Source: Planctomycetia bacterium (GTDB taxonomy: Bacteria > Planctomycetota > Brocadiia > Brocadiales > Brocadiaceae). Taken from it: DNA of 64,000 bases. This document shows positions 18,901 through 28,028 of this stretch, in pieces; within the stretch, counting starts at the first letter, position 1, and each line of letters begins with the position of its first letter. Both the position numbers and the translations under genes were made by a program. The notes beneath the pieces are model-generated. The model was not told where the DNA came from and did no database searches. It saw only the letters and a program-made list of their open reading frames with translations. The stretch covers positions 186,001 to 250,000 of the forward strand of contig JABTVC010000003.1 in the NCBI GenBank assembly GCA_015075005.1. The letters run 5' to 3'.

Positions 18901-19677
18901 TTACTTTCCTTTTGTACAATCATCCAGGCTGTTCTTTATTTGTCTCACTTCTGACATCAGCTGACTATTTTCTGCAAAGACCGCCTTCCCCATAATATCC
19001 GATTCAAGCACCCTGTCGTTATAAGAAATAAAACCCAGGACAGGAATACCCTGCAACCCCTTTTCGATCAATGCCCGGTGTTCATCGGAAGCCACCTTAT
19101 TACCCACCGCATAGATCGCTTTGAGGCCTATATCGTCTGCAAGTTTTTTAACCTGAAAAGCGGTTTGGATGCTCTTGGAGCCCGGCTCAACGATTACAAT
19201 CAGTGCATTTACCGCCTTTACCGTGGCACGACCGAGGTGCTCAACCCCAGCCTCCATATCCACAATTATAACCTCATCCCGTTGCACGATTAAATGACTG
19301 AGCAATGTCCTTAAAAATGCACTCTCAGGACACGCGCATCCGCCACCCCCGCGTTTCACTGCACCCAACACCATGAGCTTTATGCCTTCATGTTCCAGAG
19401 AGAGTTTATCGGGAAGATCGGAAACCGTAGGATTCAGCTGAAAGAACTTCCCGTATTCTTCAGACGTAGCGCCCGTACGCTCCTTTATCAAGTCCTTCAT
19501 CTGACTAATCGGCACTATCTCCGACACATTTTTAATACCTAAAGTTACTGCCAAATTAGCAACAGGATCAGCATCTATCGCTATAACCTTTTTCCCGCTT
19601 TCTGCAAAAACCCTGGCCAGCGTGGCAACAAAAGTCGTCTTCCCAACACCGCCCTTACCCGAGACTGCAATCTTCAT
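18901..19677 (-). CDS. cooC: CO dehydrogenase maturation ATPase (nickel insertion)
   Basis: About 258 residues. Deviant Walker A is KIAVSGKGGVGKTTFVATL. Switch I is VIAIDADPVANLAVTLG. The nickel-binding CxC lies in GGGGCACPESAF (about residue 112). VIIVDMEAGVEHLGRATVKAVN is the Walker B region. CooC dimers bind nickel between these cysteines and hydrolyse ATP when loading the CODH C-cluster. The ATG at 19677 is preferred over GTG/ATG codons three and two positions upstream because AAGGGTG lies at proper spacing. First gene of the acs operon, behind the promoter and palindrome described separately. Confidence 0.93.
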   Translation of the reverse strand: MKIAVSGKGGVGKTTFVATLARVFAESGKKVIAIDADPVANLAVTLGIKNVSEIVPISQMKDLIKERTGATSEEYGKFFQLNPTVSDLPDKLSLEHEGIKLMVLGAVKRGGGGCACPESAFLRTLLSHLIVQRDEVIIVDMEAGVEHLGRATVKAVNALIVIVEPGSKSIQTAFQVKKLADDIGLKAIYAVGNKVASDEHRALIEKGLQGIPVLGFISYNDRVLESDIMGKAVFAENSQLMSEVRQIKNSLDDCTKGK

Positions 19678-19706
19678 AATCATCACCCTTGCATCTAAAT
19701 TGATTT

Positions 19707-19740
19707 ATGTAATCATTACATTTTAGTTATAATTATACCA
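19707..19740 (-). promoter_or_regulatory. Extended -10 promoter and 15-bp operator-like palindrome of the acs operon
   Basis: On the minus strand TGGTATAAT (19740-19732) is a perfect -10 hexamer with the TGn extension. A -35 is weak. Transcription would start near 19725. The perfect palindrome ATGTAAT-C-ATTACAT spans 19721-19707, roughly +5 to +19, between the start point and cooC. Its 7-1-7 layout is that of Fur/PerR/Zur-type boxes. A repressor bound there would block the whole CODH/ACS operon. The regulator is not identifiable from this window. Confidence 0.6.
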
Positions 19741-19814
19741 CAATTTATCTCTTATTTGCATAATAAAAATTACGAAAAAATACACGGTTTAAGTCACAGG
19801 CAGATTTTAATTAA

Positions 19815-19841
19815 GCATGGACAAACGGAGTTTGTCCGTGC
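19815..19841. repeat. Hairpin repeat, GGACAAAC/GTTTGTCC arms
   Basis: GGACAAAC (19819-19826), GGA loop, GTTTGTCC (19830-19837), extended by a T-G wobble and GCA/TGC to about 12 bp. It sits between the GH13 gene and the acs promoter. A degenerate copy in the opposite orientation is found at 63263-63294, which points to a dispersed repeat family. Confidence 0.6.
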
Positions 19842-19886
19842 CACTCCAAAACCCTTATATAAAATGAAACAGCCAGCATAACACAC

Positions 19887-21605
19887 TTAAGATCGTTTCA
19901 GGATAACCATTTCGTGGCCATCGAGAGGAATTCTGACGGCACTCCGCGAACCTATTTGCTCAACAGCCAGCCTCTTTTCCGGCCCTAGCAGATTGACCAT
20001 TTCACATCCCGAAGGAGTCAAATTGGTGTCCACCGTAACAAAATCATTCCTGAAATTTATATCCAGATTCATAGCAACAAGAACCTCTGTGCTGTCAAGT
20101 ATCCTCGAATAAGCCAACGTACAGTTGCCATCAAGAGGGTGCCCGAAATCAATACCGTTCCCTGAAATCTCGCGGAAATATTGCCTGCCATAGCGGAGTG
20201 CCGGTTCACCTTGCCTGACCACTGCTATTTTGGCGATGCACTGGTATATCTGGTGTTTCTGATTGAAGAAGTGGCGTCCCGTGCTATCAAACGCACCCCA
20301 TCGACCGCCAAACATGCACTCCCTCACATAGCTGTCATTGTTCCCCCCGCCGTCAAAACCCTGCTCTGTGCCGTAATAAATACACGGCACCCCCTGACTT
20401 GTCAGCAGATATCCCATAGCAAGAACAGCCTGCCTGGGATAGGAATTGCCATGCATAAAACGTCGATACGGCCTGGACATCTGGTCGTGATTATCAACAA
20501 AGGTAACAAAGTAACGACCGGCCTCCCCATGATCTGCATACAGTGTCTTGAATTGTTCGTACCGGTTGCGAAGGGCGGATGGTCCGATAAACCCCTTAAC
20601 TGCCTCTTCGAGGACAAAATACAGGGGAAAATCCAGCGCGGCATCCAGTGAGGGAAATCTCTCATTTGTCCCTTCGATACGGCTGTTGCGGCCAATATAG
20701 CTCTGTATGGTGAGATCATCTCCCACAATCTCACCAAAGATAAAGAAATTCTGTTTACCTATACGCTTGGCATATTCACGCACGGCATTGCAGAAAAGAG
20801 CGGTAGTACTGTCTTCCATGTGTTTCACCGTATCTACCCGGAACCCGTCAATATCTGCAATTGCAATCCAGTATTTATAGGCCTTGATCAGGACGTCCAA
20901 TACAGCAGGGCTGTTGATATCCAGCTCTTTTAAGCTCAGGAAATCACCGTTTATAGCCTCATCAGTGTCACTCCAATTCCTAATCTGTCCCCTCCGTTTA
21001 TAACATTCCGGATGCTGCAGTTCCTCGGGCCAGACGGCGTCATCCTTCTGGAATTCCTTCTCTGGATTAGCCTTCCGCCAAAAACCAAAGTCAAAGGGGA
21101 CTGGCTCATCTTTCCGGAAATAATAGGGAAAATCACCAGGATATGCCCAGTTGTCACCCGTGTGGTTGAGAATAATATCCAGAATAACATACATATTCTT
21201 TTTATGGGCCTGCCTGACCAGTTCCTGCATATCCTCCCTGATGCCAAACCTTGGGTCTACCTCCAGAAAGTCCTGAATACCATATCCATGATAGGTATCG
21301 TTCTTCTCCTGACGATTTTTAAAAACAGGACTCAGCCATATCGCATTAGCACCGAGACCCCGGATATAATCCAGCCGGCGGATAATCCCTTTGAGATTTC
21401 CCCCCTGGAATACCCTGCCCTGTTCCGAATCCCGCCCTTTGGGAGCGGAAACTGGGTCATACGCGGGAAGACCTTGCTGATTATTGTTGAACCGGTCCAC
21501 GAGGAGAAAATAAATGAATGCGTCCCGCCAGTCGCGGGGTGAAGAAAAGACCTCTCCGCGAGGTGTAAAGTCTAAATCCTTTACCGATGTAATTTTGTTT
21601 GCCAT
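19887..21605 (-). CDS. Alpha-amylase family glycosidase (GH13), cytoplasmic
   Basis: 572 residues with the four GH13 regions in order: VILDIILNHTGDNW (I), IDGFRVDTVKHME (II, nucleophile Asp), FFIFGEIVGDD (III, acid/base Glu) and VTFVDNHDQM (IV, transition-state Asp). The N-terminus has no signal peptide, so it acts inside the cell. The segment DWRDAFIYFLLVDRFNN is typical of maltogenic or neopullulanase-like enzymes. The C-terminal 90 residues form a beta domain. Substrate is probably glycogen or maltodextrin; a DUF4912-GH57 glucan pair lies 13 kb away. Exact specificity cannot be assigned. Confidence 0.88.
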   Translation of the reverse strand: MANKITSVKDLDFTPRGEVFSSPRDWRDAFIYFLLVDRFNNNQQGLPAYDPVSAPKGRDSEQGRVFQGGNLKGIIRRLDYIRGLGANAIWLSPVFKNRQEKNDTYHGYGIQDFLEVDPRFGIREDMQELVRQAHKKNMYVILDIILNHTGDNWAYPGDFPYYFRKDEPVPFDFGFWRKANPEKEFQKDDAVWPEELQHPECYKRRGQIRNWSDTDEAINGDFLSLKELDINSPAVLDVLIKAYKYWIAIADIDGFRVDTVKHMEDSTTALFCNAVREYAKRIGKQNFFIFGEIVGDDLTIQSYIGRNSRIEGTNERFPSLDAALDFPLYFVLEEAVKGFIGPSALRNRYEQFKTLYADHGEAGRYFVTFVDNHDQMSRPYRRFMHGNSYPRQAVLAMGYLLTSQGVPCIYYGTEQGFDGGGNNDSYVRECMFGGRWGAFDSTGRHFFNQKHQIYQCIAKIAVVRQGEPALRYGRQYFREISGNGIDFGHPLDGNCTLAYSRILDSTEVLVAMNLDINFRNDFVTVDTNLTPSGCEMVNLLGPEKRLAVEQIGSRSAVRIPLDGHEMVILKRS

Positions 21606-21798
21606 ATCTTATATTCTCCCCATTTCTGTTCGTGCAATACTTTATGATAGGACAGGTATCGGCCTGCCATAATTAAATCTACCAAAACCCTGAAATCACC
21701 AAACACAAACTGGTGATGAAGGGCATGCAGTACGCGGGAAACGAAATCAAGGAAATCAGAATGGGCATCGGAGTTAATGCCTCAGCATGCCCACTGAT

Positions 21799-22668
21799 TT
21801 ATGCCCTTGGATGCGCCTTGTCATATACCTGTTTCAGCCGTTCCGTGGTTATATGGGTATAGATTTGTGTCGTCGAGAGATTGGCATGGCCCAGAAGCTC
21901 TTGCACTGACCGCAGATCGGCGCCACGGTCTAACAGATGGGTTGCAAAGCTGTGCCGGAAGGTATGGGGAGAAATATTAAGACTCAAACCAGCCATTTTT
22001 ACATATTTTTCCAGCATCCTTGCCACACTACGACCGGTAAGACGCCCACCCCGCTTGTTCAGAAAAAGGGCTTTGTTATCAGAACCCCTCTTGCTTAGAT
22101 ACGACCGTATGGCATCCAGGGCATGATTTCCGACAGGCTGCAAACGTTCCTTTTTCCCCTTCCCCCTTACTTTAACAACCTCATTAAAATAGTCTATATC
22201 TTCAATGTCAATTCCTACCACCTCACTTACTCTCATACCCGTACTGTATAAAGTCTCCATGATAGCCCTGTCACGGACGCCTGGCACAGAATTCAGACCC
22301 GGTAAATTTAAAAGAGTTTCAGCCTCGGTGACGCTCATGAACCCAGGGAGTTTCTTATCGAGTTTGGGCGCCCGGATATTCTCCAAAGGGTTGCACTTTA
22401 GGATGCCTTCACGGCACAAATATTTATACAGTGACCGGACAGATACTACTTTTCTGGCAATCGTGGTCTTGGAATAGTCCTGTTTTTTTAAAAAGGCGAG
22501 AAACCCTCTCAGGAATAAGCGGGTAACATCTCCAGGATCATGGCATTTTTCAGCAACAAGAAATGAAAGATATTGATTCAAATCATTTCGATATGCCCGT
22601 ACGGTCTGCGATGAAAAATTTCTGTTGTGCTCGATATGGGCAAGGTATTTTTTGATATAATCCTGCAT
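21799..22668 (-). CDS. Tyrosine recombinase XerC/XerD
   Basis: 289 residues, a normal Xer length. An N-terminal SAM-like core-binding domain (YLAHIEHNRNFSSQTVRAYR) precedes the catalytic domain. The catalytic set is complete: Arg in YSTGMRVSEVVGID, Lys in VRGKGKKERL, His-x-x-Arg in HTFRHSFATHLL, His in LLGHANLSTTQ and nucleophile Tyr in IYTH. Xer enzymes resolve chromosome dimers at dif. No integrase-type extra domain or neighbouring phage genes are seen, so a housekeeping role is favoured. XerC versus XerD is not resolved. Confidence 0.88.
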   Translation of the reverse strand: MQDYIKKYLAHIEHNRNFSSQTVRAYRNDLNQYLSFLVAEKCHDPGDVTRLFLRGFLAFLKKQDYSKTTIARKVVSVRSLYKYLCREGILKCNPLENIRAPKLDKKLPGFMSVTEAETLLNLPGLNSVPGVRDRAIMETLYSTGMRVSEVVGIDIEDIDYFNEVVKVRGKGKKERLQPVGNHALDAIRSYLSKRGSDNKALFLNKRGGRLTGRSVARMLEKYVKMAGLSLNISPHTFRHSFATHLLDRGADLRSVQELLGHANLSTTQIYTHITTERLKQVYDKAHPRA

Positions 22669-22902
22669 AGATTAAGCCCTTTAACCACAAGGTACAGAGA
22701 GAAAAAAACTCCGGGCATCTCCCGGTTTGATGTTCTTTCGTTTCACTGATACTTTTCGATATTAGCATACTCAGATTTAAATGACAAGGCGAAAAACGGC
22801 ATTTTAAGGCGTTGGACAGGTGATTTACCTTGACAAAAATTTGCACCACATCTAGAATTACTCACCTTGCGGAAAAATTTTACGTGTACCATCATATGTT
22901 AT

Positions 22903-24339
22903 ATGGATTCGAACAAAAACATAACCGGCGAAATAGTTATTCATGAAGTCAAGAATGCCTGCACCCCTTTAGAAGCATTTTTCCGGCTGACTTCCCAGGC
23001 AAACGTGTTTTTCCTTGACAGCGCCTTGCCGGTAAAAGGGATTTCCCGATATTCGTTTTTAGGTGTTAACCCCTTTTTAATAATGAAGGCAAAACGACGC
23101 AAAATCACCCTGACCGATAATACCGGCACCCTTGAAATTGAAGGAAATCCCATTGAACACCTGCGTGAGTTACTCAATCAGTTTTCATTAACAAACACCA
23201 TGGAATCCATCCCGTTTCCCTGCGGCGCTGTTGGGTATTTCGGCTACGACCTGTGTCATTTTATAGAAAGGTTGCCCGACAAGGCCGTGGATGATATGGG
23301 CATGCCGGATATGTATATGGCATTTTATGACACCATGATATCGTATGATAATTTTCTGAATACCTGCCACGTCGTCGGGGTGGATTTTGGTTTAGATAAT
23401 ACGCAAAAAGATAGAATGGAATTCATGGATAACCTGTTGCGCAGACAATTTGATGCAGGATATAAATCTGGAGACTCTCTGCTCAATCCGGTTATATCTG
23501 AACCTACGCTGAAATTTAATTTTACCAAAAAACTCTATATGGATGCAATCGAACGCATCAAGAATTATATTACCGCAGGTGATGTCTATCAGGTCAATCT
23601 CTCGCAACGAATAGAGACGCACATCGATATCCCTCCATTTGAGCTGTATAAAAAATTACGTTTGATAAACCCTGCTCCGTTTTCGAGTTACCTGGCCTTT
23701 GACGATGTTGCCATTATCAGTTCATCACCCGAACGATTCCTCAAAGTCAACGACAGGCATGTTCAAACTCGTCCTATCAAAGGTACGCGGCCTCGCGGTG
23801 GGAATGCCGAGGCAGACGAAATGATGAAACAGGCCTTACTCTCGAGTCCGAAGGACAATGCAGAGCTTACCATGATTATTGACCTGGAGCGTAATGATCT
23901 TGGACGTGTCTGCGATTACGGCTCTGTCAAAGTCACAGAAAGAAGGGTTTTAGAGGCTTATCCCACGGTATATCACCTGGTTTCTACCATTGAGGGAAAC
24001 TTATATGAACGATATAATTTCATAGATCTGCTCAAGGCCACGTTCCCCGGCGGCTCCATCACGGGGGCACCAAAGATACGCGCCATGCAGATCATTGACG
24101 AACTCGAACCCACCCGGCGAGGCGTTTACACAGGCTCTATAGGCTATATCGGATTTAACGGCAACGCAGACTTGAATATCGCAATACGCACTTTTATTAT
24201 GAAGGGCAAGACCGTGCACTTTCAGGTGGGGGGCGGCATCGTGGCCGATTCTCATGCGGAAGAAGAATATGAAGAGACCATGCACAAGGCCAAGGCCCTC
24301 ATTGATTCATTAAAAATATGCCCACCGTTATTTTCTTAA
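22903..24339 (+). CDS. pabB: Aminodeoxychorismate synthase component I (PabB/TrpE family)
   Basis: About 478 residues from the ATG at 22903; an in-frame TTG at 22867 would add 12 residues, and neither start has a clear ribosome-binding site. The N-terminal domain has FFLDSALPVKGISRYSFLG. The chorismate-binding domain has ITAGDVYQVNLSQR, ISSSPERFLKV, TRPIKGTRPRG and TFPGGSITGAPKIRAM. PIKGT, rather than PIAGT, is the feature that favours PabB over anthranilate synthase, because the Lys attacks C2 of chorismate. The product feeds folate synthesis. The overlap with pabC supports the call. No glutaminase partner (PabA) is adjacent. Confidence 0.88.
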   Translation: MDSNKNITGEIVIHEVKNACTPLEAFFRLTSQANVFFLDSALPVKGISRYSFLGVNPFLIMKAKRRKITLTDNTGTLEIEGNPIEHLRELLNQFSLTNTMESIPFPCGAVGYFGYDLCHFIERLPDKAVDDMGMPDMYMAFYDTMISYDNFLNTCHVVGVDFGLDNTQKDRMEFMDNLLRRQFDAGYKSGDSLLNPVISEPTLKFNFTKKLYMDAIERIKNYITAGDVYQVNLSQRIETHIDIPPFELYKKLRLINPAPFSSYLAFDDVAIISSSPERFLKVNDRHVQTRPIKGTRPRGGNAEADEMMKQALLSSPKDNAELTMIIDLERNDLGRVCDYGSVKVTERRVLEAYPTVYHLVSTIEGNLYERYNFIDLLKATFPGGSITGAPKIRAMQIIDELEPTRRGVYTGSIGYIGFNGNADLNIAIRTFIMKGKTVHFQVGGGIVADSHAEEEYEETMHKAKALIDSLKICPPLFS

Positions 24340-25166
24340 ACGATACGATTGTGGAAGAACCTATCGGGTACTTGAGCACCCTGGACAGGGGGTTTCTCTA
24401 TGGAGACGGAATATTTGAAACCCTCCGGTCATACAACAAAGAACCATTTCAACTGGAAGACCACGTTACACGCCTCTCGCATTCTGCACGGTATTTTGAT
24501 ATCCCCTTTCGTTATACAACCCGGCAAATACGGCAAATTATCGAACAACTCCTTACCCTGAATAATTTTCAGGATGCCTATATCCGTATGACCTTGTCCC
24601 GTGGATCGGGAACTCCCGGGCTTATCCCCGCTGATACATGCAATCCTACCTTTGTGATCCACACAAAACCATTCGTTACCTATTCAGCGTTATGGTATAA
24701 AACAGGTCTCTCGCTAATCACTTCCGGCCTCAGGAGAAGTGCAACCTGTCCCATCTCAAGTCACAAAACGTTAAACTATTTAACCAACTACCTTATTAAA
24801 AAGGAGGCGGTTGAGAAAGGTGTTCATGATGCCATTATTCTCAATACCAATAACCACGTTGCCGAATGTGCCGTAAGCAATATCTTTCTTGTTGAGAAAG
24901 ATACCGTTCTTACCCCTTCGTTGGCAGCTAACATCCTCCCTGGTGTTACACGCAGGACCATCCTGGAATTATGTAAAGAAAATGGCATTCATTCATCAGA
25001 GGAGCTTTTCGGGCTGGAAAGAGTCCTGGCGGCCAACGAAGTCTTCCTCACCAATTCCCTTATGGAAGTTATGCCGGTCTCTCGGGTTGACGGACTACCC
25101 GTAGGAAGCGATGTCCCAGGCATCATAACAAGCCTTTTGCATGATAAATACAGGGCATTGACCTAA
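24318..25166 (+). CDS. pabC: 4-amino-4-deoxychorismate lyase (class IV PLP enzyme)
   Basis: 282 residues of the fold IV PLP family. STLDRGFLYGDGIFETLRSY is the N-terminal signature. The PLP lysine lies in SSHKTLNYLTNYLIKKEA (about residue 150). AECAVSNIFLVEKD and ILPGVTRRTILELC bind cofactor phosphate. It overlaps pabB by 22 bases, which favours the lyase that makes p-aminobenzoate and pyruvate over a branched-chain aminotransferase. The ATG lies inside the 3' end of pabB, so translational coupling is likely. Confidence 0.85.
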   Translation: MPTVIFLNDTIVEEPIGYLSTLDRGFLYGDGIFETLRSYNKEPFQLEDHVTRLSHSARYFDIPFRYTTRQIRQIIEQLLTLNNFQDAYIRMTLSRGSGTPGLIPADTCNPTFVIHTKPFVTYSALWYKTGLSLITSGLRRSATCPISSHKTLNYLTNYLIKKEAVEKGVHDAIILNTNNHVAECAVSNIFLVEKDTVLTPSLAANILPGVTRRTILELCKENGIHSSEELFGLERVLAANEVFLTNSLMEVMPVSRVDGLPVGSDVPGIITSLLHDKYRALT

Positions 25167-25198
25167 CCCGAACGAGTTGAAAGAGACATCTTTTTTAT

Positions 25199-25231
25199 AC
25201 GACAGACGAAATGACGAGGGACGCCTGTCGT
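25199..25231 (+). terminator. Hairpin after pabC
   Basis: ACGACAG (25199-25205) pairs with CTGTCGT (25225-25231), followed by CAATTTTTA. A probable weak terminator for the pabB-pabC transcript. Confidence 0.45.
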
Positions 25232-25298
25232 CAATTTTTACTAAAAACGTCAAAATATTTTTTGTAAGAAACTACATGCTTAAAAACCGAAAAATAAT

Positions 25299-25508
25299 AT
25301 GAAATTTATCATTATCAGCCTGATTCGGGCATATCAATGTGTTGTCTCTCCCCTTTTACATCCTTCCTGCCGGTATGAGCCAACCTGTTCGCAATACATG
25401 ATCGACGCAGTTAAAAAGAGGGGTGTCCTTCGGGGAAGTTGCCTTGGTATATGGCGTGTATTGAGGTGCCATCCTTTCGGTGGTTCCGGGTACGACCCGG
25501 TAAATTAG
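25299..25508 (+). CDS. yidD: Membrane protein insertion efficiency factor YidD
   Basis: 69 residues, the usual size. Signature features are the hydrophobic N-terminus followed by LIRAYQCVVSP, CRYEPTCSQYMIDAV and RVLRCHPFGGSGYDPV. YidD helps the YidC/Sec system place proteins in the inner membrane. It is usually found beside rnpA and yidC; neither is here, so it is isolated. Its end overlaps by 4 bases the end of the converging TPR lipoprotein gene. Confidence 0.93.
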   Translation: MKFIIISLIRAYQCVVSPLLHPSCRYEPTCSQYMIDAVKKRGVLRGSCLGIWRVLRCHPFGGSGYDPVN

Positions 25509-26215
25509 GGTGACAGACTTTCCTTTTTCGTTAATTCCTCGTATCGTTTAAGTTCCTTATCAGCGTCCGTTTCCATTCCTTTCTTTCGATATGCAAACTC
25601 AAGATTTTTGTGGGACATTGCCATTGCCGGATTAATTTGTATGGATTTCTTTAATTCATCAATTGCCTCATCCAGGAGTCCTTTTTCAGTATAAGCGACA
25701 CCCAGGTTGTTATGAGTAACCGCGTCATCTGGTTTTTTATCGAGGACATTATTATACTCTTTAATAGCTTCATCAAACTGTTTTCTCTGCGCATAGGCAA
25801 ACCCTAAAACGTAATGAGCTTCAGAAAAATCGGGTTTTAATTCAACGGCCTTCTCCCAAACAAAAATAGCTGCGTCCTGCATGTCGTTTCTGGCATAGAG
25901 TGCACCGAGATTATAGAGTGTTTCCGCGTCGTTTGGGTAGAGCCCTAATACCGTTTTATATTCTTCGATAGCTTCTTTAAACAACCCCTTTTTGTGATAC
26001 GCTACGGCAAGGTTGTAATGTGCTTCCCTGTTATTGGGTTCCAGCCTTAAAACCTTCTTGTACTCATTGATGGCATCGTCAATCTTGCCCTGACTATCCA
26101 AGGAAACACCCTGACGATTGAAGTCGTCAGGATCTTTGATGCCACAACCTCCAACGGCAATCATGGCGAGAAAAAATAATACCGGGATACATCGGGGGAT
26201 TAAAATGGAGTGCAT
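25505..26215 (-). CDS. TPR-repeat lipoprotein
   Basis: 236 residues. A lipoprotein signal with lipobox AVGGC places the mature N-terminal Cys at about residue 24, so it should be anchored in the envelope. Five to six 34-residue TPR units follow, each with the pattern A-x-x-N-L-x-x-x-Y and P at the end (AHYNLAVAYHKKGLF, TLYNLGALYARNDM, AHYVLGFAYAQRKQF, THNNLGVAYTEKGLL). TPR arrays bind protein partners; the partner is unknown. A second TPR protein with nearly the same repeat style is at 42609-43328. Confidence 0.85.
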   Translation of the reverse strand: MHSILIPRCIPVLFFLAMIAVGGCGIKDPDDFNRQGVSLDSQGKIDDAINEYKKVLRLEPNNREAHYNLAVAYHKKGLFKEAIEEYKTVLGLYPNDAETLYNLGALYARNDMQDAAIFVWEKAVELKPDFSEAHYVLGFAYAQRKQFDEAIKEYNNVLDKKPDDAVTHNNLGVAYTEKGLLDEAIDELKKSIQINPAMAMSHKNLEFAYRKKGMETDADKELKRYEELTKKESLSP

Positions 26216-26333
26216 AAAGATTTTTATCCTTTATCGTTTGTATGAAGTGACCAGGGCTTTTGCACAATAACTATTATAGTGTCCGCGCATGGCAAATGTT
26301 TATTACTTTTTTCCCATCCCTTATCTCACATGG

Positions 26334-26395
26334 TTCGACAAGTTTCTCCGTGAACAGTTTAATGCGGACAAACCTTTCGTCGTGAGCTTGTTGAA
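26334..26395. repeat. Imperfect inverted repeat in a gene-free stretch
   Basis: TTCGACAAG (26334-26342) and CTTGTTGAA (26387-26395) are complementary at 8 of 9 positions. The element resembles dispersed TTCGACAAGCTCA-type repeats known from many genomes. The surrounding 26216-26608 otherwise shows no gene. It holds the promoter regions of the TPR lipoprotein (leftward) and tRNA (rightward). Confidence 0.45.
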
Positions 26396-26608
26396 GCGCG
26401 AATACCATGGCAATGTGTGGGACAATTTTACCAATTTAGTAGTATAGTATTAAGTTTTAGATACTTCAATCGAATTCCCTGTGTGGAATGATGTTGATTT
26501 TTTCTATCTTAAGGCTATAATTTCTCTTTTGCGTCACGTAGATATTTTCGCTTTGCGTATACCTTTTTTGCTATGCAAGAAATAAAGGTATACGGGTATT
26601 GATACAAT

Positions 26609-26682
26609 GCGCCCGTAGCTCAGCTGGATAGAGCGACGGTTTCCTAAACCGTAGGTCAAAGGTTCAAATCCTTTCGGGCGCA
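26609..26682 (+). tRNA. tRNA-Arg (anticodon CCT)
   Basis: The cloverleaf is complete. Acceptor arm GCGCCCG pairs with CGGGCGC. D-arm GCTC...GAGC. Anticodon stem ACGGT/ACCGT encloses the loop TTCCTAA with anticodon CCT. T-arm AAAGG/CCTTT encloses TTCAAAT. Discriminator base A; the CCA end is not encoded. It decodes AGG arginine codons. It lies 33 bases upstream of the PHP-domain gene. Confidence 0.97.
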
Positions 26683-26715
26683 TTAAAATTCCTTCTCTGG
26701 ATTTATCTGTAACCA

Positions 26716-27357
26716 ATGATTGATTTACACACGCATACGCTATTCTCTGATGGTGTACTTTTGCCGGCAGAATTGATTCGCCGTTGCGAGGCAAAGGGTT
26801 TTCGCGGACTTGCAATAACAGACCATGTCGATTACTCCAATATCGAAATGGTAATACCGAATGTTTTAAAAGCCTGCAAAGAAATAGCGGCTGTTGCAAA
26901 GATCAAGATACTCGGGGGTGCGGAATTAACCCACGTTCGTCCTGAACACATAAAATCTATGGTAAAAAGGGCAAGGTCTCTTGGCGCATGCATCGTGCTG
27001 GTGCATGGTGAGACGATTACTGAACCCGTGCTTCCGGGGACAAACCGGGCAGCCATAGAAGCAGGTGCCGACATCCTGGTACACCCGGGCCTTATAACAG
27101 AAGATGATGCAAGGCTCGCAAAAACCAATGGTGTTCGGTTGGAGATCTCTGGCAGGAAAGGGCATGCTTATGCAAATGGCCATGTCGCCAGGATGGCAAA
27201 AAAGGTTGGAGCAAAACTTATCTTTGGTTCTGATTCCCATACGCCTGATGATTTATTAGACCGAAACCGCGCTGAATGCATTGTTCGCGGGGCAGGTTTG
27301 GAAGAAAAAGATATTAATGAAATTTTTAAAGAAGCTGAATCTTTAATCGGTTTATAA
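26716..27357 (+). CDS. PHP-domain metal-dependent phosphoesterase (histidinol-phosphatase-like)
   Basis: 213 residues. All PHP metal motifs are visible: [11 protein letters not shown] (motif I), [11 protein letters not shown] (II), the VLVHGET and VHPG histidines, and [11 protein letters not shown] (IV). Such proteins hydrolyse small phosphate esters or nucleotides. Many in this size class are annotated as histidinol phosphatases, but no his gene lies here. It is followed 20 bases later by the frameshifted TPR gene and then rluD, probably one transcript. Confidence 0.82.
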   Translation: MIDLHTHTLFSDGVLLPAELIRRCEAKGFRGLAITDHVDYSNIEMVIPNVLKACKEIAAVAKIKILGGAELTHVRPEHIKSMVKRARSLGACIVLVHGETITEPVLPGTNRAAIEAGADILVHPGLITEDDARLAKTNGVRLEISGRKGHAYANGHVARMAKKVGAKLIFGSDSHTPDDLLDRNRAECIVRGAGLEEKDINEIFKEAESLIGL

Positions 27358-27377
27358 AAATTAAAAGAAAGACGAAG

Positions 27378-28027
27378 ATGAAAGAAACTACTTTACAGGT
27401 ATTACAAACGTTGAATAGATATAAGATTTATATTGGAATAGGTATTGGCGTTGCGATTGCTGCCGGTGGTGGAACTACTTTTTTACTCACAGAAAAGGCT
27501 CGAAAAGCTGAGGCTGTGTGGCAAAGTTTATGGAAAATAAATAGTGATCTGGCAATGTCGGCACAACAGGGAAAAGCGAAAAGGATAGAACATCAGCATT
27601 AAACACAGCGGCTGATGCTTATAAATACATCAAAGATACGATGTCTTCCTCCAACGCGACACCGTGGGTGGTATTCCAATTGGGAAATGTTTATTATAGT
27701 CTGAAGAATTACGATGAGGCCATCCGCACGTATAATGATTTCCTGGATAGGTATAGCGGACATCCCCTCTTGCCGATCGTAAAACAATCCCTGGGGTATG
27801 CTTACGAGGAAAAGGGGATTTTACAAGAAGCGGTCAGGCAATTTGAGGAAATATTGGCTGCCGGTAATAGTTTTCTCATTGCGCAGGGGAATTGGGATGC
27901 AGGGCGTTGTTATGAAAAGTTAGGTCAAACAAGCGATGCAATCCGCTTATATACCAAAGCGATAGAACTTTCTCCAGACAGTAACTGGGCTACCATGTCG
28001 CAGTACCGTTTATCCGTGATCCGATAA
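27378..28027 (+). pseudogene. Membrane-anchored TPR protein (YfgM-like), one frameshift
   Basis: Frame 1 encodes a cytoplasmic N-terminus, one membrane helix (IGIGIGVAIAAGGGTTFLL, residues about 18-37) and a linker, then stops at 27602. Adding one A to the AAAA run at about 27580 continues as DRTSALNTAADAYKYIKDT. It then joins the second frame, which has three TPR units (VVFQLGNVYYSLKNYDEAI, SLGYAYEEKGILQEAV, AGRCYEKLGQTSDAI). The restored protein is about 216 residues with the layout of YfgM-type periplasmic chaperone helpers. It ends one base before rluD starts. A homopolymer base-call error is a strong alternative to true inactivation. Confidence 0.75.
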
Positions 28028-28028
28028 T

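Noticed and set aside
26534..26899. Minus-strand frame with [17 protein letters not shown]
   Set aside because: This is the familiar false translation of the antisense of a tRNA-Arg gene (26609-26682), not a protein.
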